A stretch of DNA of 64,000 bases from assembly GCA_029936315.1 (NCBI GenBank), contig JAPYTD010000011.1, forward strand, positions 19,084-83,083. The letters run 5' to 3'. Under the pieces are notes generated by a model. The model worked only from the letters and a program-made list of their open reading frames with translations, searched no databases and was not told the DNA's origin. Positions 9,998 to 18,381 of this stretch are shown piece after piece. The stretch comes from Planctomycetota bacterium (GTDB taxonomy: Bacteria; Planctomycetota; UBA1135; UBA2386). How positions within the stretch are numbered: the stretch's first letter is position 1; each line of letters begins with the position of its first letter. A program made the translations under genes and the position numbers.

Positions 9998-12930
9998 GAA
10001 GTCGTTACTCCAATCGTTACCGCACGTCCGCGTTGCTGATTGGCCTTGCCGTGCTGGTGGCCTTGGGCGCGGCCGTCGCATGGATGCTCAACAAGGACGA
10101 GCGCCTGAGCTCGCCGCAAGGAGCTTTGGCCCAGTATGGCGTGTCCGTAGGCCAGTATGGTGCGTCCGTAGGAACGCCAGAATTGCCGCGCCTGATGAAG
10201 GATGTCGGTGCCGTCGAGCGATCAGCTGGCGTGATCGTGCGCGGTGCGGTCTTGAGGCCTGACGGGGATCCGGCTTCGAGCGCAACGGTAACCTTGTTCC
10301 GACTCGTCACTGCGTGGCCGCAATGGCAGCGCGAACGGGTTGATGAAGCGATTACGCACGACGACGGCACCTTCCAGTTTCGCTGCCCTCACTTGCACGG
10401 CTTCCTGCTTCGCTATGAGCACCCACAGTTTGCGGGTGGCGTAATTGAGGTGTCGGTGTTGGGCGAACCGATGCGGCTGCAGCTCGAACCTGGCTTCGAG
10501 ATCACAGGCTTCGTGCTCAATGACGTTGGCGTGCCGGTTCCGAATGCGCGCGTCTCAGTCGAATCGGTGCTTGGCGAGCAGCGGCGGGCGAAGTTCACGC
10601 ATACATCAGCGGATGGCAGTTACCGGTTTACCAACATGGCGGCCGGCCCGGCGCAGTTGGTCGCGCGCCACGATTCGTGGCAGCCAGCACGTGCGGCTGC
10701 TCTCGTCATCGGAGGTCGGAAGCAGACCGACTTCCGGTTTGACCGACCGAGCATGAGCCCGCTGCGTGGCCGTGTTCTCAGCGCCACGACGCAGAAGCCG
10801 ATCGCAGGTGCGACGGTGCAGTTGGTTCCCGTCAGTGATTCGCTGGGCCTTAACGATCCAATCGCGACGACGACTGCAGCGGACGGCACGTTCTTACTGG
10901 GCGGGTTACCGCGCAGCAGCATGCGCATGTGGGTGCGCCATCCCGATTACGGCGTTGATCGCAGCACCCAGCTCATCCGCGCAGCGGGCAGTGAGGTGAC
11001 CATTGATTTGTCGGACCGCACCCGCGTGACTGGCTTACTCGAAACGCGCAAAGACGACGTCTACAAGGGCGGCGAAGTGTTGGTGATGAAGGATGCGGGC
11101 CACGCGGTGTCATACGCCGTGGTCCAAAAGGACGGTAGCTTCGAGTTTGATCGGAGCATGTCGCCCGGCCATGCTCAGATTCGCGTGCTTGGTGGCGCGT
11201 TCTCGTTCAGCCCGTCGCAGGGAAGCGTCTGGAGTAAGTGGCTTGCCGAGGGTGAGATCAATGAACTCGACGTCAGCGTGCTCAAGGCTGCGACGGTGCG
11301 CGGGCGGTTCGTCGACGCAGATGGGCAGCCCGTGGCCAATGTGCGGCTTGCGCGAACCCAACTGTTGTCTGCCATGTTTCGTAGCGATGCGGGGGAGTTG
11401 GAGTTCAGAAACCTCTTGGACGGCTTTACGCAATTGGGGCAGGGCTTTGCGCAATTGGTCTACGTCGTTCGCGACGAACCTCTGGCGTTGTCTGGCGAAG
11501 ATGGCACGTTCGAGATTCGCGGTTTCCGTCTGGGGCCATTGGTCGCACGCGTTTCTTGCCAGGGCCGCGGTAGCCGATGGCTGCAGATGGATGTGCCGCG
11601 TCTTGGCATGGTCGAGGAACTCGGCAACGTGCAACTCTCTGCCAGCTGCACGATCTCGGGGCGCGTGCTTCGTGGTGGCCAGCCGTTCGTTGGTGCGACC
11701 GTGACCGTGATCTCGTCCGACACCAATTTGTACCAATGTCAGTCGATGGCGACGACGGATGAGTTTGGTAGGTACATCGTGCAGGACCTCGAGCCTGGTC
11801 AATACGAGGTGACGGGCCGGCTATCGGATCGGCCGACTGGCAAGAATGGCCAGACTGTGGCCGTTACTCCGGATCGGGCGGCGCGCAACGTCGACATTTC
11901 ACTGGAGATTGCCCGGCTCTTTCGCGGCAGGGTGGAGGACGAACATGGCGACCCGTTGAAGGACGCGTTGGTCAGCATTCGCGGCCGTCCGAGCCAGGTG
12001 TTCTCGACCAAGGAGAATGGCCGATTCGAATTGGAACTCCCCAGCCGCAACGTCGAGCTAGTCGTTTCCTTCGGCGATCGTACCCAGCGGGAGATCGTGC
12101 AAGTATCTGCGGAACAGGAAGAGGTGACGGTGCAGCTGCACACGCCGGCGACCTCGACGTTGGTTGCGCGTATCGCTGGCCTACCAGGGCGCCGAACGGT
12201 GCCGGGTGTGTTGCTGCGCCTGACGGAACTCGGCCAGGGGCCCGATACGGGCATGCAAACCCGATGGGTCGATACGTTGGATGGAGCGTTCCACAAAAAC
12301 CAGGTGCCGATTGGCTCGGTTCGCATCGAGATCTGGTGTGACGGCTACGCGCCGTTCCAAGTCGAGCGCGTGTTGAAGGCCAACGAAGAACACGATCTTG
12401 GTGAGGTGTTGTTGGAACCCGGTTCTACTTTGCGCGGCATGGTTCGCGATGCGGATGGCAATGTCGTCTCCGGTGCGATGGTCTTGCTTGGCCAAGAAAC
12501 GGATTTCGATCTGTTCGCGCCGAGTGTGCGTAGCGACGAGGATGGCATCTTCACGATTCGAGGAGTAACGAGCTGGTCGAACGACCTCGTGGTGCGGTCC
12601 CCGGGATTCGCGGCGAACACGATCAGCCTGCAGCTGCCGGGCGACGTATTGTCAGGAAAGCCGTTAGCAATCACCCTGGAGCGAGGCGCGACCATTGAAG
12701 TGTTCGTGCTTGGCGACGACGTCCCCGAGGACCGGATTGTCCTCTTGCAGCGCGGCAAGGTGCTGCTGCAAAGCACGGTGCTGGACGACCGCGGTCGGGC
12801 GTGGTTTGCCAACCGCAGCGTTGGCCAGTACCGCGTCACCTTGTTTGGCAGCGACCTACCGGATCAGATTGTCAATGTGAAGCCCGGCGACGAGGTTTCC
12901 CAGGTGCGGTTCGACATACGTAGCAAGTAG
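9994..12930 (+). CDS. membrane-anchored protein with repeated carboxypeptidase-regulatory-like (CarboxypepD_reg / Cna-B-like) domains
   Basis: N-terminal TM; repeated motifs such as GFVLNDVGVPVPNARVSVES, GRFVDADGQPVANVRL, GRVLRGGQPFVGATVTV, GMVRDADGNVVSGAMVLL; ATGA overlap with kinase. Confidence 0.8.
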   Translation: MRSRYSNRYRTSALLIGLAVLVALGAAVAWMLNKDERLSSPQGALAQYGVSVGQYGASVGTPELPRLMKDVGAVERSAGVIVRGAVLRPDGDPASSATVTLFRLVTAWPQWQRERVDEAITHDDGTFQFRCPHLHGFLLRYEHPQFAGGVIEVSVLGEPMRLQLEPGFEITGFVLNDVGVPVPNARVSVESVLGEQRRAKFTHTSADGSYRFTNMAAGPAQLVARHDSWQPARAAALVIGGRKQTDFRFDRPSMSPLRGRVLSATTQKPIAGATVQLVPVSDSLGLNDPIATTTAADGTFLLGGLPRSSMRMWVRHPDYGVDRSTQLIRAAGSEVTIDLSDRTRVTGLLETRKDDVYKGGEVLVMKDAGHAVSYAVVQKDGSFEFDRSMSPGHAQIRVLGGAFSFSPSQGSVWSKWLAEGEINELDVSVLKAATVRGRFVDADGQPVANVRLARTQLLSAMFRSDAGELEFRNLLDGFTQLGQGFAQLVYVVRDEPLALSGEDGTFEIRGFRLGPLVARVSCQGRGSRWLQMDVPRLGMVEELGNVQLSASCTISGRVLRGGQPFVGATVTVISSDTNLYQCQSMATTDEFGRYIVQDLEPGQYEVTGRLSDRPTGKNGQTVAVTPDRAARNVDISLEIARLFRGRVEDEHGDPLKDALVSIRGRPSQVFSTKENGRFELELPSRNVELVVSFGDRTQREIVQVSAEQEEVTVQLHTPATSTLVARIAGLPGRRTVPGVLLRLTELGQGPDTGMQTRWVDTLDGAFHKNQVPIGSVRIEIWCDGYAPFQVERVLKANEEHDLGEVLLEPGSTLRGMVRDADGNVVSGAMVLLGQETDFDLFAPSVRSDEDGIFTIRGVTSWSNDLVVRSPGFAANTISLQLPGDVLSGKPLAITLERGATIEVFVLGDDVPEDRIVLLQRGKVLLQSTVLDDRGRAWFANRSVGQYRVTLFGSDLPDQIVNVKPGDEVSQVRFDIRSK

Positions 12931-12976
12931 GTCCGCTGCATTGCTTTACATGGTCCTTGGCAGCAAGCTGAAGGCT

Positions 12977-15403
12977 ATGCGCGTTTTCATCTGCATTTGG
13001 CTGCTGGCATTGGCGGCCTGTGGCGATCCTGGTCCGGTCACCTCTGCGCCGCCCGGCGCAGGGTCGGCTAGTGGCACCACTCCTCCCGCGGCTGGCTTGT
13101 TGGCCGTTCAGCAGGGGCACTGCGCTGCGTGTCATTCGCTTGGCGAGGCGATGGATCGTGAACTCGCTGCGCTGCCGGCGCAACCGCTTGTCGCTTTGGC
13201 GAGTCGGGTCGACCTGACGGCCTCGGTGCCGGCGCTGGTCGATCACTTCTGTGCGGGCAACGTTGACGACGTGCGTGCCTGGCTGTGTTCGTTAGCACCG
13301 GCGCAGGCCCCCTTGAAGTCTCAAGAGGTCGCTGGTGGCTCGATCGAGCGTGGCGAGCAGTTGATGCGCGAACTTGCCTGTTTTGCGTGCCACGCCCCAG
13401 CGGATCTGGATCTTGCCGCCACGACCGATCACGCGCATCTGGCCGGCTTCTTGCGCGAACCACAAAAGCGCTTCCCCGGGCTTGCCCACGTGCCGCTCGC
13501 TGGTGGCGAAGCCGATGCCATTGCCGCTTACCTGTTGCGCATGCAGAGGCAGGAAGGGGCGCGGTCGCAGGGTTTTGCCTACGAGTGTTATGAACGCAAC
13601 ATTCCGAACGGCGATTGGCCGGACGTGTCGGGCCTTGAGCCGAGTGCCCGCGGAGTTGTCGCGACAATGAGCATCGCCGTCGCGACGCGGAAGTCGCAGT
13701 ACGCGCTCCAATTTAACGCGACCCTCGAAGTTCCTGCCGATGGCGAATGGCAGTTCGCGACGCGCAGTGACGATGGCTCATGGTTGTGGATCGACGATGT
13801 TCTGGTCGTCGACAACGCCGGCATGAAGCCGTCGACGCGCAAGAATGGTCGCCGACGACTGAGCAAGGGACCGCACCAGTTGCGGGTTGCTTACACCCAA
13901 GGCAGCGGCGGCCAAGAGCTCAAGGTGTTCTGGTCGGGGCCAGGAGTCGACGAGCAGGAGATCCCGGGCACCAGCGCGCACTCGTCCGTGATGCGGCTCG
14001 TGCCGCCCAAGCGGGTCGAAACGCCGCCGCCGAGCGACGCGGTTGCTCGCGGTCGCGAGGCGGCGCGCGCGGCGCGTTGTGATGCCTGCCATAGGGTCGA
14101 GGATCCCGAGTTCGCAAAGCTGCCGGCACCATCGCGCGCCAAACCCTGGGCGGATTTGGGAGCTGGCGAGTGCGCTGTTGCTGCCGGTCCAGATCTGCGC
14201 AAGGAAGTCGGTGCGTTACCGAGCCACATAACGACCGCAACGCGCTTGTACCTTGGGATGGCCAACGATGGTTGCCTCGCTTGTCACGTTCGCGATGGTC
14301 AAGGTGGCCTGCCAACTGACGTTCAGAAGGCCTTACGCGAGATTGAGGACATCGGAGAAGAGGGCATCGTGCCGCCAGACCTGACGGCCGTTGGTCGTCG
14401 CCTTCGACCGGAGTGGTTGCACCGCGTGGTTGCCGAAGGGCACAAGTCGCGCGAATACGTCGCCATGCGCATGCCTGCGTACGGCGAGGATAAGGCGCGC
14501 CAATACGCTTCGTGGTTTGCCGATCTGGATGCCAAGGGGATCGTCGACGATGAGCCCGAGTTTTCCGCGGATGCGGTCGAGCTTGGTCGCGCGTTGGCAG
14601 GAACCGGCGGTCGCAACTGCATCTCATGTCACCCGATGTCCGGCCACGATTCGCTCGGGCCGCAGGGCATGGACCTCGCCGTGCAACACCAACGCCTACG
14701 ACCTGGTTGGTTTCGCGACTGGTTGTTGCAGCCAACCGTGTTGCGCAAGAACACGCGCATGCCGTCCTTGTGGTTGAGTGGTACGGAGCAGGATCGTGTA
14801 GATGCTGACGCGATTCGTACATGGCTTTCGCTCGGAAAGGCTGCGCCATTGCCGAAGGGCATCGTTGTCGACGCCAAGTCGTTGCAGCTTGTGCCAATCG
14901 AGCGACCGATCTTGCACGGCGCGTTCCTCAAGGGTGTTTCGGCACGTTGCATCGCCGTTGGCACTCCCGCGCGCACGCACTTTGCCTATGACCTGGTCGA
15001 ACCGCGACTTGCTTGGATTTGGCGCGGTGCGTTTCTCGATTCGCGGGGTACCTGGCACGGGCGTGCCGGCAAACTCGTGACGCCGCTCGGCGAGGACTGG
15101 CAGGTTGTCGCAGACTTCGCGATCGAAGGCGAGCCCAAGCGGCGGCTGCTTGGCCAGCGTCGCACGGACGATGGTTATCCCGTCTTGCGCGTCGCGTGCG
15201 GCGAGGCGAGATACCAAGATCTAACCGTGCCGCGATTGGTTGCCACCGGCAGTGAACTCGTGCGCACGATCCGTTGTGACATAGGCTCCCTCGTCATCAA
15301 CTTCCCAAGCACGGACGCCTACAAGGCGACCATCGATGGTAAGCCCGCCGGGCAGCACACGCTGACCGCCGGCCAAACTCTGGAGATCGTCTACCAATGG
15401 TAA
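12977..15403 (+). CDS. multi-haem c-type cytochrome lipoprotein with PA14 domain
   Basis: Five CXXCH motifs (CAACH 13121, CFACH 13379, CDACH 14078, CLACH 14273, CISCH 14618) and a PA14-like segment (DGEWQFATRSDDGSWLWIDDVLVVDN); lipobox LLALAAC. Confidence 0.9.
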   Translation: MRVFICIWLLALAACGDPGPVTSAPPGAGSASGTTPPAAGLLAVQQGHCAACHSLGEAMDRELAALPAQPLVALASRVDLTASVPALVDHFCAGNVDDVRAWLCSLAPAQAPLKSQEVAGGSIERGEQLMRELACFACHAPADLDLAATTDHAHLAGFLREPQKRFPGLAHVPLAGGEADAIAAYLLRMQRQEGARSQGFAYECYERNIPNGDWPDVSGLEPSARGVVATMSIAVATRKSQYALQFNATLEVPADGEWQFATRSDDGSWLWIDDVLVVDNAGMKPSTRKNGRRRLSKGPHQLRVAYTQGSGGQELKVFWSGPGVDEQEIPGTSAHSSVMRLVPPKRVETPPPSDAVARGREAARAARCDACHRVEDPEFAKLPAPSRAKPWADLGAGECAVAAGPDLRKEVGALPSHITTATRLYLGMANDGCLACHVRDGQGGLPTDVQKALREIEDIGEEGIVPPDLTAVGRRLRPEWLHRVVAEGHKSREYVAMRMPAYGEDKARQYASWFADLDAKGIVDDEPEFSADAVELGRALAGTGGRNCISCHPMSGHDSLGPQGMDLAVQHQRLRPGWFRDWLLQPTVLRKNTRMPSLWLSGTEQDRVDADAIRTWLSLGKAAPLPKGIVVDAKSLQLVPIERPILHGAFLKGVSARCIAVGTPARTHFAYDLVEPRLAWIWRGAFLDSRGTWHGRAGKLVTPLGEDWQVVADFAIEGEPKRRLLGQRRTDDGYPVLRVACGEARYQDLTVPRLVATGSELVRTIRCDIGSLVINFPSTDAYKATIDGKPAGQHTLTAGQTLEIVYQW

Positions 15404-16866
15404 TGCTGCTCGCGCTCGCTGTTTTGGCTGTGCCGCAAGAACCGGCCTCGCCTGGTCCCGTCACCAAGAAGCCATTGCCTGACGAGTCGACCTACGTCGA
15501 GATCGTCGATGTGCCGTTGCCGCCACATGTCGTGTTGGAAGTCGGTGGTTTCGTGCAGTTCGACAATGCACTGTTCGTCGCGACTCGCCGCGGCGAAGTT
15601 TGGCGCATCGAAGATGCCGACGGTGACAAGCCCAAGGCGAGCTTGTGGGCCGAAGGCCTTATGGAGCCGCTCGGTCTGATCGAACAAGACGGCTGGCTCT
15701 ACTGTGCGCAACGCGCCGAGTTGTCCCGCATGCGCGACAGCAACGGCGACGGCCGCATGGACGAACTCGAAACCGTTGCTGATGGTTGGCCGATTTCCGG
15801 CAACTACCACGAGTACTGCTTCGGCCCGAGTGTCGCCGGCGATGGTTCCTTTTGGCTGACCTTGAACAAGCCGTTTGGCGGCGAGCCGTTTGGCCGGGCA
15901 CCGTGGCGTGGTTGGGCCATTCGCATCCCAAAGGAAGGCGGTAGCTTCCAAGCGGTCTGTGCCGGATTGCGGTCGCCGTGTGGCATCGGCACGTCTCCGG
16001 AAGGCGTGGTGTGGTACACCGACAACCAAGGCGAGTGGTGTGCCAACAGCAAGTTCACGCCTCTTGAGGTCGGGGACTTCCACGGCCATCCGTGGGGCAT
16101 CGAGTCGTGCAAACTGCCGGAGTCCTTGGTCGAGCATCCCGGTGAGGTGCCCGACGGTCTACGCATGGCGGAGGCAGCCAAGACGATTCCAAACTTCCGT
16201 CTACCGGCTGTCTGGATTCCTTACGACAAGTGCGGCCGTTCACCGGGTGACTTCGTTTGGGATACCGCAGGCAACTTCCCACCGTTCCAGGGGCAGGTGT
16301 TCTGCGGGGATCAGTACTCGGCGGAAGTGTTCCGCATGTCGCTCGAACGCGTTGGCGGCCGTTGGCAGGGAGCGTGCTATCCGTTCCGCCGCGGCTTGAA
16401 GAGCGGCATCACGCGAGTGCTCTGGGGCAAGCAGGGAACGCTCTGGTGTGGCCTCACCAATCGCGGTTGGGGGTCGCGTGGCGGCAGCGTGCACGGCTTG
16501 CAGCGCCTGGTCTGGCGCGGCGTGATACCGTTCGAATTGCGCGAGATCACGGCCACGAAGAAGGGCTTCCAGCTGGCCTTCACGAAGCCGATCTTTGCCG
16601 GCAGTGCCTTGCCCCCGAGCTTCGCGGTCAAGAGTTGGACCTACGACCACCATAAGAGTTACGGGTGTCCCCCGCGAGATACGCGCAGCCACGCTGTGCG
16701 ATCGGTCAGCGTGCATGCGGATGGCATGACCGTAGAGATCGAGGTCGCGGACCTGGAACTCTGCCGGGTGTTCGAGATCAAGTGCGACGGAGTCCTGGCG
16801 GCATCCGGCAAAGCAACTCTGCTGCACGGCGCCGGCTGGTACACCCTCAACGCAGCCCCCGAATAA
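15397..16866 (+). CDS. glucose/sorbosone-dehydrogenase-like beta-propeller protein (PVC-type membrane-bound dehydrogenase family)
   Basis: DNALFVATRRGEVWRIEDADGD and SPEGVVWYTDNQGEW propeller motifs; overlaps upstream CDS. Confidence 0.75.
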   Translation: MVMLLALAVLAVPQEPASPGPVTKKPLPDESTYVEIVDVPLPPHVVLEVGGFVQFDNALFVATRRGEVWRIEDADGDKPKASLWAEGLMEPLGLIEQDGWLYCAQRAELSRMRDSNGDGRMDELETVADGWPISGNYHEYCFGPSVAGDGSFWLTLNKPFGGEPFGRAPWRGWAIRIPKEGGSFQAVCAGLRSPCGIGTSPEGVVWYTDNQGEWCANSKFTPLEVGDFHGHPWGIESCKLPESLVEHPGEVPDGLRMAEAAKTIPNFRLPAVWIPYDKCGRSPGDFVWDTAGNFPPFQGQVFCGDQYSAEVFRMSLERVGGRWQGACYPFRRGLKSGITRVLWGKQGTLWCGLTNRGWGSRGGSVHGLQRLVWRGVIPFELREITATKKGFQLAFTKPIFAGSALPPSFAVKSWTYDHHKSYGCPPRDTRSHAVRSVSVHADGMTVEIEVADLELCRVFEIKCDGVLAASGKATLLHGAGWYTLNAAPE

Positions 16867-16898
16867 GCCTTCTGGCACCGTGCTGACCTCTTCGTGGG

Positions 16899-18365
16899 CT
16901 AGCGCTTGGTTAGTCGTTTGACGGCGGCGAAGAGTAGGGCGACGCCGAAGCCGGTACCTCGGTTCATGCGGAAGGCTGGGTAGGCAAGGTCGACGTGGCC
17001 CCATTTGGCTTTGCTGCCGTCGAGGTTCCAGTGCACGAACTCGGCGGCGCAGCTGACCTGCGCATTGCTGCGGTTCTTGACCGAGTTGCGCATGTCAGCG
17101 ATTGGGCTGGCGTACTCCGAACGGTAGAACTCCGGCGCGAATGGCAGCGGCCAGCACAGGTCGCCGCTGTCGCGACCTGCATCGACTAGAGCCTGTTCGA
17201 TGTCCTGGTCGTTGCAGACGACCGCGGCGAAATGGTTGCCGGTTGCAACGCCTTGGGCGCCGGTCAGGGTCGCGGCGTCTAGCACGATGTCGCAGCCGAG
17301 AATACGCGCTGCGTAACTGCAACCATCCGCCAGCAGCAGGCGCCCTTCCGCATCGGTGTTGTTGATCTCAACCGTCTTGCCGGAGTGCATTGTCAGCACG
17401 TCGTCCGGTTTGTAGGCGATCGGACCAATCGCATTCTCGGCGAGACACATGATCAACGTGACGCGCGACGTCTTGTGGTGACGGGCCAGCGCCAAGAATG
17501 CACCTAGTACCGCCGCCGCGCCACCCATGTCGGCCTTCATGGTCTCCATGGCACCGCGGCCCTTGATGTGCAGACCACCAGTGTCGTAAGTGACGCCCTT
17601 GCCGACGAGGGCAATGTGCTTGCCCGATTTGTTGGCGTTGGCTGTCGCGATCAACATGCGCGGCGCCGACTTGGCGCAGCGGCCGACGGCGTGGATGCCG
17701 CCCAGCTTCTTCTTGAGCAGAGCATCGCCAACGATCTCAGTGATCTTGACGCCAGGTACGGCGCGCAACAACTTCTTCGCGGCGGTAGCGAACGCTGCCG
17801 GGTCGAGGTCGGTGGGCGGCGTGTCGACGAAGCGGGCCGCTTCTCGCGCACGTTGCACCAAGTCCTTGGTCACGGCGTTGGCGGGCAGCAGCTTGCCGTT
17901 TGATCGCGCGCATGCGATCGCCAGCGAGCCCGTGCTCTTGGTGCGGCTCTTCAGGGTGAAGTCGGGTAGGGCCCGGCCGACGGCATTGCACGATGCCAGG
18001 CTGTGGGCGTCGTCTCGCAGCATCAGTAGCACGGCGTTCTTGCCGTTGCGCAGTCCGGCCGCGGCTGTCAGCTTGCGAACCGACTCGGCACACGCGGGAG
18101 TCGCGTGGCGTGAGATATTGCTCGGCAGCACGCCGACTGTGATGCGTTTGCCTTTGGTTGTGAGGGACGTTGCACTGCCGCCAAGCAACCCGATGGTCGC
18201 TTCCTTGCCCAGACGCATTGCCAGTTCAGCGAGAGGCTTGTTGAGCAGCTTGCTGAGCTTCGCCTGCAATTGCTTGCGTGGGCCAAAGTCCTGTTGGTGC
18301 GCCAGAACCAGGAGGTGATCGGCGGAGATCAGCGGCTTTGAATCCGCGGCGAAGGTGAACTTCAT
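16899..18365 (-). CDS. leucyl aminopeptidase family protein (M17)
   Basis: GKGVTYDTGGLHIKGRGAMETMKADMGGAA and NTDAEGRLLLADG signatures. Confidence 0.95.
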   Translation of the reverse strand: MKFTFAADSKPLISADHLLVLAHQQDFGPRKQLQAKLSKLLNKPLAELAMRLGKEATIGLLGGSATSLTTKGKRITVGVLPSNISRHATPACAESVRKLTAAAGLRNGKNAVLLMLRDDAHSLASCNAVGRALPDFTLKSRTKSTGSLAIACARSNGKLLPANAVTKDLVQRAREAARFVDTPPTDLDPAAFATAAKKLLRAVPGVKITEIVGDALLKKKLGGIHAVGRCAKSAPRMLIATANANKSGKHIALVGKGVTYDTGGLHIKGRGAMETMKADMGGAAAVLGAFLALARHHKTSRVTLIMCLAENAIGPIAYKPDDVLTMHSGKTVEINNTDAEGRLLLADGCSYAARILGCDIVLDAATLTGAQGVATGNHFAAVVCNDQDIEQALVDAGRDSGDLCWPLPFAPEFYRSEYASPIADMRNSVKNRSNAQVSCAAEFVHWNLDGSKAKWGHVDLAYPAFRMNRGTGFGVALLFAAVKRLTKR

Positions 18366-18381
18366 CGCCGCGACGTTACGG

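Noticed and set aside
13920-14897. 325-aa ORF on minus strand
   Set aside because: Antisense to the haem-containing cytochrome gene; the CXXCH motifs are in the sense frame.
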